NCBI RefSeq assembly: GCF_032401055.1
Contig: NZ_CP135529.1
Location: 4,090,501-4,154,500, forward strand
Reading direction: 5' to 3'
Length of the DNA stretch: 64,000 bases
DNA from: Tardiphaga sp. 709
GTDB taxonomy: Bacteria; Pseudomonadota; Alphaproteobacteria; Rhizobiales; Xanthobacteraceae
The number at the start of each line of letters is the position of its first letter. The first letter of the stretch is position 1. The notes beneath the pieces are model-generated. The model worked only from the letters and a program-made list of their open reading frames with translations. It was not told where the DNA came from and made no database searches. A program made the position numbers and the translations under genes. Below, piece by piece: positions 51,192 through 60,684 of this stretch.

Positions 51192-52544
51192 TCAGTACTT
51201 CGCAACGACCGGGCTGTTGAAGTGGTAGTTCAGGCCGGTGCGGAAGATGTGCTCGGTGACCTTGCTCTCGTTGGTCACGCCGGGAGCGACCAGATCCGTG
51301 GATTTGCCAAGATCGACATAGAGATATTCGGTCTTGCTGGTCCACTGCGGTCCAAACAGGCCGAGCAGCTTGAACGGGGTTTCGAGGCCAGCGCCGGCGG
51401 TCCAGCCGGTCTTGGTGCTGGACAGGTCAGCAACCTGAATGCCGTTGTTGAAGATCTTGTTCTTCACGCCGCCATAAGCGAAGCCGCCGGTTGCGTAGAA
51501 CAGGCTGGAGCCGACCGAGTAACCGACGCGACCGCGAACGGTGCCGAACCAGGGCAGCTTGGACTCGTAGCCAATGGTTCCGAGGCCAACGACGGTCTTG
51601 TTGTCGCGCTGGCTGGACGCCTGGATATCGGTTTCAAGACCGTAAACCCAGTTCGAAGCCTGCCAGTTGTAACCGATCTGACCGCCACCATTGATGCCGT
51701 CCGGATTCAGGCTGAACTGCTCCAGGGGAGCAATGGGAGCTCCCGTCAGAGTCGTGCGGTTGCGGCCGGTGCCGGAACCGAGGTTGCCGCCGAGATACCA
51801 GCCGGTCCAGTTGGCCGCAGCCACCGGGGTGTAAGCGCTGTTGCCACCGATGCGGTAGTTCAGGCCGACACGGAAAAGGTTTTCACGGATTTCGTTGTTG
51901 GTGAACTGGCCAGCGAACGGCGCGCCGAAGGCGTTCGTCTTGTTGCCGAGGTTCACATAGAGATACTCAATCTTGCCGGTCCAGTTGCCGCCTAGCGCTG
52001 CTTCGACACCGCTGCCGATGGTCCAGCCCGTCGCAGTGCGGTTCTCCGAGAACGCCGTCACGCCGCCTTCGGTGATCGTGCTCTTGATGTTGCCGTAAGC
52101 GAAACCGCCGGTGAAGTAGCTGAGAACCGGGCCAGTCGCGAGACCAACACGGCCACGAACGGTACCGAACCAATCCGACTTCTGGCTGTAGATGGTTGCC
52201 GGAGCGACCGAGGCGCCACCGCCCGTGAGGCCCGAGCCCTGGATGTCAGCTTCGAGGCCGTAAACGATCGGGCCGAGCAGCGAGTCGCCCTGCCAGTTGT
52301 AGCCAATCTGGCCGCCGCCGAAGCCGCCCTGCGGCGAGACGTACAGCGAGTCGTTGTTGAGGCTGTGGGTGGTGCGGTCGCGGCCAATGCCGACGCCGGC
52401 GTTCACGCCGATGTAGAAGCCGGTCCAGTTGTAGACGGCGACGATCGGCGCCTTGTAATAAGGGGCCTTGACGGCCAGATCGGCAGCCTGCGCGCTCACA
52501 GCGGTTCCGAGCAGCGCGGCGCTCGCAAGAAGAATACGTTTCAT
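51192..52544 (-). CDS. Double-barrel Omp25/RopB-like porin, tandem paralog
   Basis: 450 residues from the ATG at 52,544 (GGGGTC upstream; the frame extends to 52,556). A signal peptide ends near VSAQAAD. It has the same two-barrel build as its neighbour (YNWTGFYIGVNAGVGIGRDR and NWTGWYLGGNLGSGTGRNR; two WFGTVRGRVG strands) and the same FHFNSPVVAKY end. The two genes are collinear with separate terminators, so a gene duplication followed an older domain duplication. Loop regions differ most, as expected for surface loops. Confidence 0.88.
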   Translation of the reverse strand: MKRILLASAALLGTAVSAQAADLAVKAPYYKAPIVAVYNWTGFYIGVNAGVGIGRDRTTHSLNNDSLYVSPQGGFGGGQIGYNWQGDSLLGPIVYGLEADIQGSGLTGGGASVAPATIYSQKSDWFGTVRGRVGLATGPVLSYFTGGFAYGNIKSTITEGGVTAFSENRTATGWTIGSGVEAALGGNWTGKIEYLYVNLGNKTNAFGAPFAGQFTNNEIRENLFRVGLNYRIGGNSAYTPVAAANWTGWYLGGNLGSGTGRNRTTLTGAPIAPLEQFSLNPDGINGGGQIGYNWQASNWVYGLETDIQASSQRDNKTVVGLGTIGYESKLPWFGTVRGRVGYSVGSSLFYATGGFAYGGVKNKIFNNGIQVADLSSTKTGWTAGAGLETPFKLLGLFGPQWTSKTEYLYVDLGKSTDLVAPGVTNESKVTEHIFRTGLNYHFNSPVVAKY

Positions 52545-52556
52545 GGTCGACCCCAA

Positions 52557-52889
52557 TTCAGATTTGAACCGTTAGAATAGGGGAGTCGGGCCATATTGGC
52601 TGTATCCGGACGGCCACACTGTCCGACATTGCAACCGCAGGGGCGCCGGCCAAAAAAAGCCGGTTAAATAAGCGTTTAGACACCCGTGGCGCGATGCGTA
52701 TTTCGTCACGTTTGGGTGCGCTGAGGCCCTATCGATAGCCAACCCACGGAAAACATGAGGCAACCTGTGAGGGATTGCCAAGCCTCTCGCGCCCGCAGAG
52801 GATAAGGCAAGCCCGTACAGCCGCGATCAACGCCGCGACGGGTCACAAAAACACGCCCGCACAAGTGGGTCTCAGGGAGAAAACACCAG
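52557..52889. other. Promoter region between porin and binding-protein genes
   Basis: No gene. It contains the leader of the leftward porin gene and, near 52,652-52,672, an AT-rich stretch (AAAAAAAGCCGGTTAAATAAG) that could be a strong promoter region. The GGGAGAAAAC site before the rightward gene closes the gap. Confidence 0.5.
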
Positions 52890-54107
52890 ATGCCTTCGCG
52901 CCACAGGTCCGTCTTCAGGACCGCGACACTCGCTGCAGTTGTCTCCGTACTGGCCCATTCGGCCTCTGCGGCGGATAAGAAATACGATCCGGGTGCCAGC
53001 GATACCGAGATCAAGCTCGGCCAGACCATTCCCTATAGCGGCGCCGGTTCCCTGTATGGCGTGATCGGCCGGACCCAGGCCGCCTATTTACAGATGCTGA
53101 ACGAGAAGGGCGGCATCAACGGGCGCAAGATCAATTTCATGTCGCTGGACGATGCCTACAGCGCGCCGAAGGCGGTCGAGGCCACCCGCCGGCTGGCGGA
53201 GCAGGACGAGGTGCTGGCGCTGTTCGGCTCGCTGGGCACCGCGCCCCAATCGGCCGTGCAGAAGTTTCTCAACAGCAAGAAGATCCCGCAGCTGCTGCTC
53301 AACACCGGCGCCTCGCGCTGGAACAACCCGAAAGAGTTCAAGTGGACCACGCCGGGTCTGCCGATCTATTCGACCGAGGGCCGCATCATCGCGCGCTACC
53401 TGATGCAGGCCAGGCCGAACGCCAAGGTCGCGATCCTTTACCAGAACGACGAGTTCGGAAAGGATTTCATGAATTCGTTCAAGGAGATTCTGACTGAGGC
53501 CGGCACCGCGAAGATAGTTGCCGAGGCGTCCTATGACCTCACCGATCCGACCATCGATTCACAGCTGATCAATCTGGCGAAATCGGGCGCAGATACGTTC
53601 TTCAACATTTCCACCGGCAAGGCGACGTCGCAATCGATCCGCAAGGTCGCGGAGCTCGGCTGGAAGCCGCTGCATCTCCTGGTATCGACCTCGAGCGGTC
53701 GCTCGATCATCAACGCTGCCGGCGCCGAGAATGCCAAGGGCATCGTGGCGATGACCTACACCAAGGAAGTCGGCAGCGAGAAGTGGAAGGACGATCCGGA
53801 CGTGATCGCCTTCCAGGAGCTGCGCAAGAAGTATCTGCCCAATGTCGACCCCGACAACACCATCGCATTCCAGGGCTACTCGCAGGGCGTAACCATGGCG
53901 GAGATTTTGCGCCGTTGCGGCGACGATCTCACCCGCGAGAATGTGCTCAAGCACGCCACCAATCTGGAAGGCTATCGCGCGCCGGTATTCCTGCCGGGGA
54001 TCACCTACGGCTTCACGCCGACCGACTACACCACCATCAAGGCGCTCTATGTCGGCACCTTCAACGGTGCCGATTGGGATCTGTCGGATAAGCCGGTGAG
54101 CCAGTAA
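52890..54107 (+). CDS. Branched-chain-amino-acid-type ABC binding protein
   Basis: 405 residues: a signal peptide (cleavage near ASAADK) followed by Periplasmic_binding_6 sequence (TEIKLGQTIPYSGAGSLYGVIGRTQAAYLQMLNEKGGINGRKINFMSLDDAYSAPKAVEATRRL, ILYQNDEFGKDF, DLTDPTIDSQLINLAKSGADTF). It would capture an amino acid, amide or aromatic acid for a LivFGHM-like importer. No permease or ATPase is adjacent. GGGAGAAAAC lies before the ATG. The next gene encodes a close paralog with the same leader. Confidence 0.9.
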   Translation: MPSRHRSVFRTATLAAVVSVLAHSASAADKKYDPGASDTEIKLGQTIPYSGAGSLYGVIGRTQAAYLQMLNEKGGINGRKINFMSLDDAYSAPKAVEATRRLAEQDEVLALFGSLGTAPQSAVQKFLNSKKIPQLLLNTGASRWNNPKEFKWTTPGLPIYSTEGRIIARYLMQARPNAKVAILYQNDEFGKDFMNSFKEILTEAGTAKIVAEASYDLTDPTIDSQLINLAKSGADTFFNISTGKATSQSIRKVAELGWKPLHLLVSTSSGRSIINAAGAENAKGIVAMTYTKEVGSEKWKDDPDVIAFQELRKKYLPNVDPDNTIAFQGYSQGVTMAEILRRCGDDLTRENVLKHATNLEGYRAPVFLPGITYGFTPTDYTTIKALYVGTFNGADWDLSDKPVSQ

Positions 54108-54212
54108 GCGCGTATTTTAAAGTAACGACCATCCCCGGTGAGATGCCGGGGATGGAGACGGCCAATCGGACTCGCAAAGAGCCGGATCAAAAATCATCAG
54201 GGAGAAAACGCC

Positions 54213-55430
54213 ATGAACAAGGGACTATTTGCGTCTGCGGCGCGGGTCGCCGTCGTCGTGTTGCCACTGACTGTGACGGCCGCTATCGCCGCCGACAAGA
54301 AATACGATCCGGGCGCCAGCGATACTGAAATCAAGATTGGACAAACCATTCCCCATAGCGGACCCGGCTCGCTCTATGGCGTGCTCGGCCGCGTCGGCGA
54401 AGCTTATTTTCAGAGCTTGAACGAGAAGGGCGGCATCAATGGCCGCAAGGTCAAGTTTCTGACGATGGACGATTCCTACAGCGCACCGAAGGCTGTTGAG
54501 GCGACGCGCCGCCTCGTCGAGCAGGATGAAGTGCTCGCACTCTATGGCTCGCTCGGCACAGCGCCGCAGACCGCCGTGCACAAATATCTCAATTCCAAGG
54601 GCGTGCCGCAGCTGCTGCTCAACACCGGCGCATCGAAGTGGAACGATCCGAAGAACAACAAATGGACCATGGCCGGTCTGCCGCTCTATCCGACCGAGGC
54701 GCGCATTCTCGCCAAGTATGTCGTCAGCATGAATCCGAATGCGAAAGTCGGTATCCTCTACCAGAACGATGATTTCGGCCGGGATTTCCTGGGGCCGTTC
54801 AAGGACGAACTCGCGAAAGCTGGCGGCACCGCGAAGGTGATCGCCGAGGTGACATACGATCTCACCGATCCCACGATCGATTCGCAGCTGATCAATCTCG
54901 CCAAGTCCGGTGCCGATGTTTTCTATAACATCACCACCGGCAAGGCGACGTCGCAGTCGATCCGTAAGGTGGTCGAACTCGGCTGGAAGCCGCTGCAGTT
55001 GTTGTCGGCGGGTTCCACCGGCCGATCGATCCTGGAGGCGGCAGGGTTGGAGAATGCCAAGGGCATCGTCTCGATTGCCTATGGCAAGGATATCGGTTCG
55101 CCGCTCTATGCCAAGGATCCCGACATCTTGGCGTTCGAAGCGCTGCGCGCGAAATATCTGCCCACGGTGTCTGCCGATAACTCGATCGCCTTCTTCGGCT
55201 ATGGTCAGGCCGTATCCATGGCGGAGATCCTGCGCCGCTGCGGCGACGAGCTCACCCATGAGAACGTGCTGAAACAGGCCATCGGCCTGAACGGCTTCCG
55301 CGCTCCGCAAATGCTGCCGGGTGTGAGTTACAGCTATACCAATGACGCCTATGTTCCGATGGCGACGCTGTACACCCAGCGGTTCGACGGCAAGGACTGG
55401 ATCATCTCCGACAAGTCGGTGACGCAATAA
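54213..55430 (+). CDS. Branched-chain-amino-acid-type ABC binding protein, tandem paralog
   Basis: 405 residues from the ATG at 54,213 (GGGAGAAAACGCC before it, matching the upstream gene; the frame extends to 54,138). It shares long identical blocks with its neighbour (KKYDPGASDTEIK, NEKGGINGRK, DLTDPTIDSQLINLAKSGAD, GKATSQSIRKV), so the pair arose by tandem duplication. Ligand specificity probably differs in the cleft (HSGPG versus YSGAG). Partner transporter genes are elsewhere. Confidence 0.9.
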   Translation: MNKGLFASAARVAVVVLPLTVTAAIAADKKYDPGASDTEIKIGQTIPHSGPGSLYGVLGRVGEAYFQSLNEKGGINGRKVKFLTMDDSYSAPKAVEATRRLVEQDEVLALYGSLGTAPQTAVHKYLNSKGVPQLLLNTGASKWNDPKNNKWTMAGLPLYPTEARILAKYVVSMNPNAKVGILYQNDDFGRDFLGPFKDELAKAGGTAKVIAEVTYDLTDPTIDSQLINLAKSGADVFYNITTGKATSQSIRKVVELGWKPLQLLSAGSTGRSILEAAGLENAKGIVSIAYGKDIGSPLYAKDPDILAFEALRAKYLPTVSADNSIAFFGYGQAVSMAEILRRCGDELTHENVLKQAIGLNGFRAPQMLPGVSYSYTNDAYVPMATLYTQRFDGKDWIISDKSVTQ

Positions 55431-55447
55431 GACCACAGGTCTCTCCA

Positions 55448-55592
55448 CGTCATTGCGGGTCTCGGCGAAATTGGCGCAGCCAATTTCGTTTGGGCGAAGC
55501 AATCCAGTCTTCTCTTGCTGTTTTCTGGATTGCTTCCTCGCAAGGGCTTAGAGGAAAGTTGCACGGCAACTTTCCTTGACCTCGCAATGACG
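55448..55592. repeat. Palindromic repeat with terminal CGTCATTGCG/CGCAATGACG
   Basis: The ends CGTCATTGCG and CGCAATGACG are exact reverse complements. The inside has CAATCCAG/CTGGATTG and GGAAAGTTGC/GCAACTTTCC pairs, so the whole can fold into a long branched hairpin. It is a longer version of the repeat at 63,778. Confidence 0.7.
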
Positions 55593-55616
55593 GCTGAGAG
55601 TGCCTAGTTCTAACGC

Positions 55617-58351
55617 GTGCCGCCCCGTAAATCCGTCGCCAAACCCGACCTGCTGCCCGATCATTTCCTGCGCTGGTTCGCCATGCGCGGCTGGTCGCCG
55701 CGCGAACATCAATTGGCGCTGCTGCAGAAGGCGCGGGACGATCGCTCGGCGCTACTGATCGCACCGACAGGCGCGGGCAAGACGCTGGCTGGGTTTCTTC
55801 CGACGCTGGTGGAATTGAGCGGCAACAAAAACGCCGCGGGGCCTGCTCCCTCCCCCTTGCGGGGGAGGGCCGGGGAGGGGGGTCCACAAGTGACGTCGTA
55901 CCAGCGATACCCCCCTCCCGGCAGCCTGCGGCTGCCGACCTCCCCCGCAAGGGGGGAGGTAAGAAAGCAGCACCTGCGCTTGCCGGAAGCGCGCCGAGCA
56001 AGGTGGTCTCCACCGGCCGCACCGTTCAGCGCACCGGTGGCCTGCACACGCTCTACATTTCCCCGCTGAAAGCCCTCGCCGTCGACATCGCGCGCAATCT
56101 GGAAACGCCGATCGCGGAGATGCAGCTGCCGATCAAGGTCGAGACGCGCACAGGCGACACGCCGGTGTCGCGCCGGGCGCGGCAGCGGCGCTATCCGCCT
56201 GATATCCTGCTGACCACGCCGGAACAGCTGGCGCTGCTGTTGTCGTCCGACGACGCGCCGTTTCTGTTCTCGTCACTCAAGCGCGTTGTGCTCGACGAAT
56301 TGCATGCGCTGGTGACGTCGAAGCGCGGGGATCTGCTGTCGCTCGGCCTTGCGCGGCTGTGGAAGCTTGCGCCTGAGATGCGGGCCATCGGCCTGTCGGC
56401 GACGGTCGCCGAGCCGGAATCGCTGGCGCGTTTCCTCGTGCCGCAGCCCGTTGGTGAAAGCGTTTCCGCCGATATCGTCATCGCCGGCGGCGCGGCCGAG
56501 CCGGTCGTCGAAATGCTCGACACCAAGGAACGGTTGCCCTGGGCCGGCCATTCCGCGCGCCATGCACTCGGCGAGATCTACGATCTCATCAAGGCCAACA
56601 AGACGACGCTGGTCTTCGTCAATACGCGCAGCCAGGCCGAGATGCTGTTCCAGGATCTCTGGCGCATGAATGACGACGGTCTTGCTATCGCGCTGCATCA
56701 CGGCTCCCTCGACGTCGCGCAGCGCCGCAAGGTCGAGGACGCGATGTCCGCCGGTAAGTTACGCGGCGTGGTCTGTACCTCGTCGCTCGATCTCGGCGTC
56801 GACTGGGGCGATGTCGATCTCGTCATCAACGTCGGCGCGCCCAAGGGCGCATCGCGGCTGATGCAGCGGATCGGCCGCGCCAATCACCGGATCGACGAAG
56901 CTTCACGCGCAGTGCTGGTGCCGGCCAATCGTTTCGAGGTGCTCGAATGTCGCGTCGCCATCGATGCCGTTGCCGAGAATGCACAGGACACGCCGCCGCT
57001 GCGGACTGGCTCGCTCGATGTGCTGGCGCAGCACGTACTCGGCTGTGCCTGCGGCGCACCGTTTCGCGCCGACGATCTCTATGACGAAGTGCGCTCGGCG
57101 GCGCCTTACGCCGAACTGTCGCGTGTCGATTTCGACGACACAGTAGAGTTCGTGGCGTCCGGCGGCTATGCGCTGAAAATCTATGAGCGCTTCGCCCGTA
57201 TCAAGCAGGACGCTTCGGGCAAATGGCGCGTCACCAATCCCAAGGTACGCCAGATGTATCGCATGAATGTCGGCACCATCGTCGAGGATACGATGCTGAA
57301 GGTGCGGCTGGTGCGCGGAGGCAGCGGAAAAGGCAAAAAGGGTGTCACTGGTGTACTGGCGCGCGGGGGACGCATGCTCGGCCAGATCGAGGAATATTTC
57401 ATCGAAGGCCTTGTCGTCGGCGACACATTCGTGTTCGGCGGCGAGGTCGTTCGCTACGAATCCCTGGTCGAGGATCAGGTCTATGTTTCGCGCGCCCATG
57501 ACAAGGACGCGAAAGTGCCGTCCTATATGGGCGGCAAGTTTCCGCTCTCGACCTACCTCGCCGAACGCGTGCGAAAGCTGCTGGACGATGAGCGTGCCTG
57601 GAAAGGCCTGCCCGACCAGGTCCGTGAATGGTTGTTGCTGCAGGCCCATGTCTCGCATGTGCCGGGCACGCGCGAGCTGATGGTCGAGACCTTTCCGCGC
57701 GCCGACAAGCATTACCTCGTTTGCTATCCGTTCGAAGGCCGCCTCGCGCATCAGACGCTGGGCATGCTGCTGACGCGCCGGCTTGAACGCGCCCGCGCGC
57801 GGCCGCTGGGCTTCGTTGCCAATGAATATGCGCTGGCGATATGGGGCCTTGGCGACACGTCGCACATGATCAGGCAGGGCAGGCTCGATCTCGCCGCTTT
57901 GTTCGATCCCGACATGCTCGGCGACGATCTTGAAGCCTGGCTCGCGGAATCGGCGCTGATGAAGCGGACGTTCCGCACCTGCGCGGTTATCTCGGGGCTG
58001 ATTCATATGCGTTTCACCGGCGAGGAGAAATCGCGCCGCCAGGTGCTGTTCTCCACGGATCTGATCTATGACGTACTGCGCAAGCATCAGCCCGATCATG
58101 TGCTGCTGCGCGCCGCGCGTGCCGATGCGGCGACGGGATTGCTGGACATTCGGCGATTGAGCGACATGCTGACGCGGATTCAGGGCCGCATCATTCACCG
58201 GGAACTCGACCGCGTGTCGCCGCTGGCGGTCCCGGTGATGCTGGAAATCGGCCGTGAAGCGGTATACGGCGAGGCGTCCGACGAGCTCCTGGCAGAAGCC
58301 GCCGAGGAACTCGTGAAAGAGGCGGCAGGATTCGAAGAGATGGGATCGTAA
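55617..58351 (+). pseudogene. Ligase-associated DEXH helicase (Lhr-like), split by a repeat
   Basis: The first frame (GTG at 55,617) encodes LPDHFLRWFAMRGWSPREHQL and Walker A APTGAGKTLAGFLPTLVEL, then runs into repeat-derived sequence and ends at 56,069. The second frame (from 56,003, GTG) resumes with HTLYISPLKALAVDIARNLE (motif Ia), TTPEQLALL, VVLDELHAL (DExH), SATVAEPE, FVNTRSQAE and the Lhr C-terminal domains to 58,351. A palindromic element of about 120 bases (near 55,843-55,962) shifted the frame between motifs I and Ia. The downstream piece alone lacks the ATP-binding loop. The intact protein unwinds DNA with the ligase and exonuclease; pdeM follows 39 bases later. Confidence 0.85.
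55843..55962. repeat. GC-rich palindromic element inside the helicase gene
   Basis: Three hairpins: CCCTCCCCC-TTGC-GGGGGAGGG (55,848-55,869), GGCAGC-CTGCG-GCTGCC (55,920-55,936) and CCTCCCCC-GCAA-GGGGGGAGG near 55,939-55,959. The outer two are similar and inverted. It is out of frame with the helicase and resembles CTCCCCCTTGCGGGGGAGG repeats common between genes in Bradyrhizobium relatives. Confidence 0.75.
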
Positions 58352-58390
58352 GGGTTTTGCGAGATCTCGCATTCGTCCTAAAAGAGCACC

Positions 58391-59083
58391 ATGCACGCTG
58401 AGACCATCACCGTCGATATGAGCACCGTCAGCATCGCCGGCGTCACGCTGGCTGCGGATCTGTCGGGCGCCTTGTATTGGGAAGAGCAGAAACTTCTCGT
58501 GGTGTCCGACCTGCATCTCGAAAAGGGCTCGAGCTATGCCAATCGCGGCGTGCTGCTGCCGCCCTACGATACGATAGCAACACTCGGTCGCCTCGGTGCG
58601 GTGATCGCGCGTCACGATCCGCGCATCGTGATTGCGCTCGGCGACAGTTTCCACGATCGCGATGCCCATGAGCGGTTGTCGCCGGCCAATCGCGACCTGC
58701 TGTCCGCCTTGCAGATGCGCCGTGACTGGATCTGGATATCAGGCAATCACGATCCCGCGCTGCCGCCTGATCTCGGCGGCACCGGCGCAGACGAGGTCGC
58801 CATCGGCCCGGTCACCTTCCGTCATGAACCCACCGGTGCTGCAGGCGAGATTGCCGGTCACCTGCATCCAAAGGCGCGTGTCAGCACCCGCGGTCGCGCG
58901 GTCGAACGTCGTTGCTTTGCCAGCGACGGCACCCGCGCGGTGATGCCGGCCTTCGGCGCCTATACTGGCGGGCTCAACATCCGCGACGCGGCCTTCGCGA
59001 AAATCTTCCAGACCCTCGGCTTCGTTGCCCATGTGCTCGGCGACCGACGTATGCACGCGATCGCGGCCTCGCGCTGTTGCTAG
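58391..59083 (+). CDS. pdeM: Ligase-associated DNA-damage-response endonuclease PdeM
   Basis: 230 residues of the calcineurin-like metallophosphoesterase type: VVSDLHLEKGSSYANRG (D-x-H), VIALGDSFHDRD (GDxxHD), WISGNHDPALPP (GNHD) and AGHLHPKARVST (GHxH) give the two-metal site. It completes the four-gene repair module together with the helicase before it and the ligase/exonuclease pair about 8 kb to the left. PdeM acts in the cytoplasm. Confidence 0.9.
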   Translation: MHAETITVDMSTVSIAGVTLAADLSGALYWEEQKLLVVSDLHLEKGSSYANRGVLLPPYDTIATLGRLGAVIARHDPRIVIALGDSFHDRDAHERLSPANRDLLSALQMRRDWIWISGNHDPALPPDLGGTGADEVAIGPVTFRHEPTGAAGEIAGHLHPKARVSTRGRAVERRCFASDGTRAVMPAFGAYTGGLNIRDAAFAKIFQTLGFVAHVLGDRRMHAIAASRCC

Positions 59084-59113
59084 CGAGCACGCGATGCGTA
59101 TCGATGCAGTCGT

Positions 59114-59647
59114 CTAACCGTCTGTGTTGAGGCGAACGGGTGTGATCTCCGAGATGGTGGACTCCTTCGCCGGCCGATCATTGACGAGATGGTCGATAAG
59201 ATCCTCAGTCGTCGAGCCTCGGGTCAGCATCAGGCAGGTCGCATTGTCGGCGCGCGTTGCGTGCCAAACGCCGGGACGCATGCAGATTCCGACGCCAGGA
59301 GACAAGCGATACGCTCGGAGGGTCGACAGGTCAGGCGTCTGGTTTGCGCCACTCAAACAAAGGACTTGAACGATCTCGTTCGTGAGCGGCACGACCGCCT
59401 GTTGGGTCAGGTGATGGACTTCAAGCTTTGAGACAAGCGGATTGTTGTCACGATACTCGACCCACAAGACCTCGGTGTTGCCTCCCGTGCCGGGATCAAA
59501 GAAGTGTTCGTGCCAGAAATCGCTGGCTGGGCTGTAAAAGCCGACCGGGTTTGTCCTCAGCGGATCAGGTTTGCCGAGCACCCACCCGAATGGCTCGAAC
59601 GATGTGGGACTCAGAGCCTCAACAGTAACAGCGTTGGATGTCGGCAT
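59114..59647 (-). CDS. AllA-like (ureidoglycolate lyase family) protein
   Basis: 177 residues from the ATG at 59,647, with AGGAG six to nine bases before it (the frame reaches 59,686). It is a cupin-like fold with VEALSPTSFEPFGWVLGKP, EVLWVEYRDNNPLVSKLEVHHLTQQAVVPL and GVGICMRPGVWHATRADNATCLMLTR. The early LEVH and late GVWHA histidines fit the AllA/ureidoglycolate lyase family, which releases urea from ureidoglycolate. No other purine-degradation genes are nearby, so the real substrate may differ. Confidence 0.8.
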   Translation of the reverse strand: MPTSNAVTVEALSPTSFEPFGWVLGKPDPLRTNPVGFYSPASDFWHEHFFDPGTGGNTEVLWVEYRDNNPLVSKLEVHHLTQQAVVPLTNEIVQVLCLSGANQTPDLSTLRAYRLSPGVGICMRPGVWHATRADNATCLMLTRGSTTEDLIDHLVNDRPAKESTISEITPVRLNTDG

Positions 59648-59725
59648 GGAGGGCTCCTGAGGCTCGTGTCCGAAGCATGGCTTCACGGCCCTGCAAACCG
59701 ACGAGTATTAAAAGAAGGAGCGGCC

Positions 59726-60589
59726 TTACGCCGCCTTCGCCTGCACCGTATCGCAGAACTCGGCGAGGTGGTCGGCAAGCCGCAGCGTTGCCGGGCTCGC
59801 GTCGGGGGCGGCCATCAGCGTCACTTCAGTCTGGTCGATCGGCGCGAAGCCTTCTTTCGCCGTCAAGATGCGATGGTCGGCCTGGATAGCCATGTCGGAC
59901 AGGATACTGAGGCCAAGTCCGGCGGCGACCGCAGCCTGGATGCCGGCGAGGCCGGAGCTCGTATAGGCCATGTGCCAGCTACGGCCTGCCGCCTCGATGG
60001 CATGAATCGCGCGGGTTCGGTAAAGGCAGCCGGCGGGAAAGCCGATCAGCGGCACCGACCGGATGGCGGGATCGATCGGATGCGCCTTGCTCGTGACCCA
60101 ATGGATCCGCTCGGGCCACACCGCGATGCCACCTTTCTCGCCGGCGGCGCGCTTGAACAGTGCCAGGTCGAGTTCGCCGCGTTCGAGATCGCGGCGCAAA
60201 TACGTGCTCTGGTCGGCGCGCACGTCGAGCCGCAAGCCGGGCCGCGACCGCGAAAAATTCGCCAGCAATTCGGTCAGGCGATAGGCCGCGAAATCCTCGG
60301 GGATGCCGAGCCTGACAGCGCCTTCATTGGTCGGCCGGGCCAGCACGTCCCGGGCTTCCTCCGCCAGCGCCAGCAGCCGTCGCGCATAGGACAAGAGCCG
60401 CTCGCCGGCTTCGGTCGGGGTCACGTCCTTGCCGGTGCGGTTCAGCAGCGGCTGGCCGATATCCTCTTCCAGTCGCTTGATCTGCTGGCTGACGGTGGAT
60501 TGGGTGCGGTGAACGCGCTCGCCGGCGCGGGTAAAGCCGCGGGCATCGACCACCGAGACGAAGCTGCGCAGGAGTTCGAGATCCAGCAT
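59726..60589 (-). CDS. LysR-family transcription regulator
   Basis: 287 residues. The N-terminal winged helix (MLDLELLRSFVSVVDARGFTRAGERVHRTQSTVSQQIKRLEEDIGQPLL) is a standard LysR DNA-binding domain, followed by the substrate-binding fold (about 90-285). It is divergent from the EamA transporter gene (95 bases between starts), the classic arrangement for LysR control of the neighbour. The inducer is unknown. Confidence 0.93.
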   Translation of the reverse strand: MLDLELLRSFVSVVDARGFTRAGERVHRTQSTVSQQIKRLEEDIGQPLLNRTGKDVTPTEAGERLLSYARRLLALAEEARDVLARPTNEGAVRLGIPEDFAAYRLTELLANFSRSRPGLRLDVRADQSTYLRRDLERGELDLALFKRAAGEKGGIAVWPERIHWVTSKAHPIDPAIRSVPLIGFPAGCLYRTRAIHAIEAAGRSWHMAYTSSGLAGIQAAVAAGLGLSILSDMAIQADHRILTAKEGFAPIDQTEVTLMAAPDASPATLRLADHLAEFCDTVQAKAA

Positions 60590-60684
60590 CGGCTTTCCAT
60601 TCGTTTTTCAACTGATAACAAGTATATCATTTAATTTCCAAATAGGAAGGCGGGCGCATAGACCAGCGGCAAAGGAGATTTCCA

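Noticed and set aside
56903-58669. 588-codon leftward frame opposite the helicase
   Set aside because: Antisense shadow of the helicase and pdeM coding strands; no ribosome site and no domain match, whereas the plus strand has clear helicase motifs.
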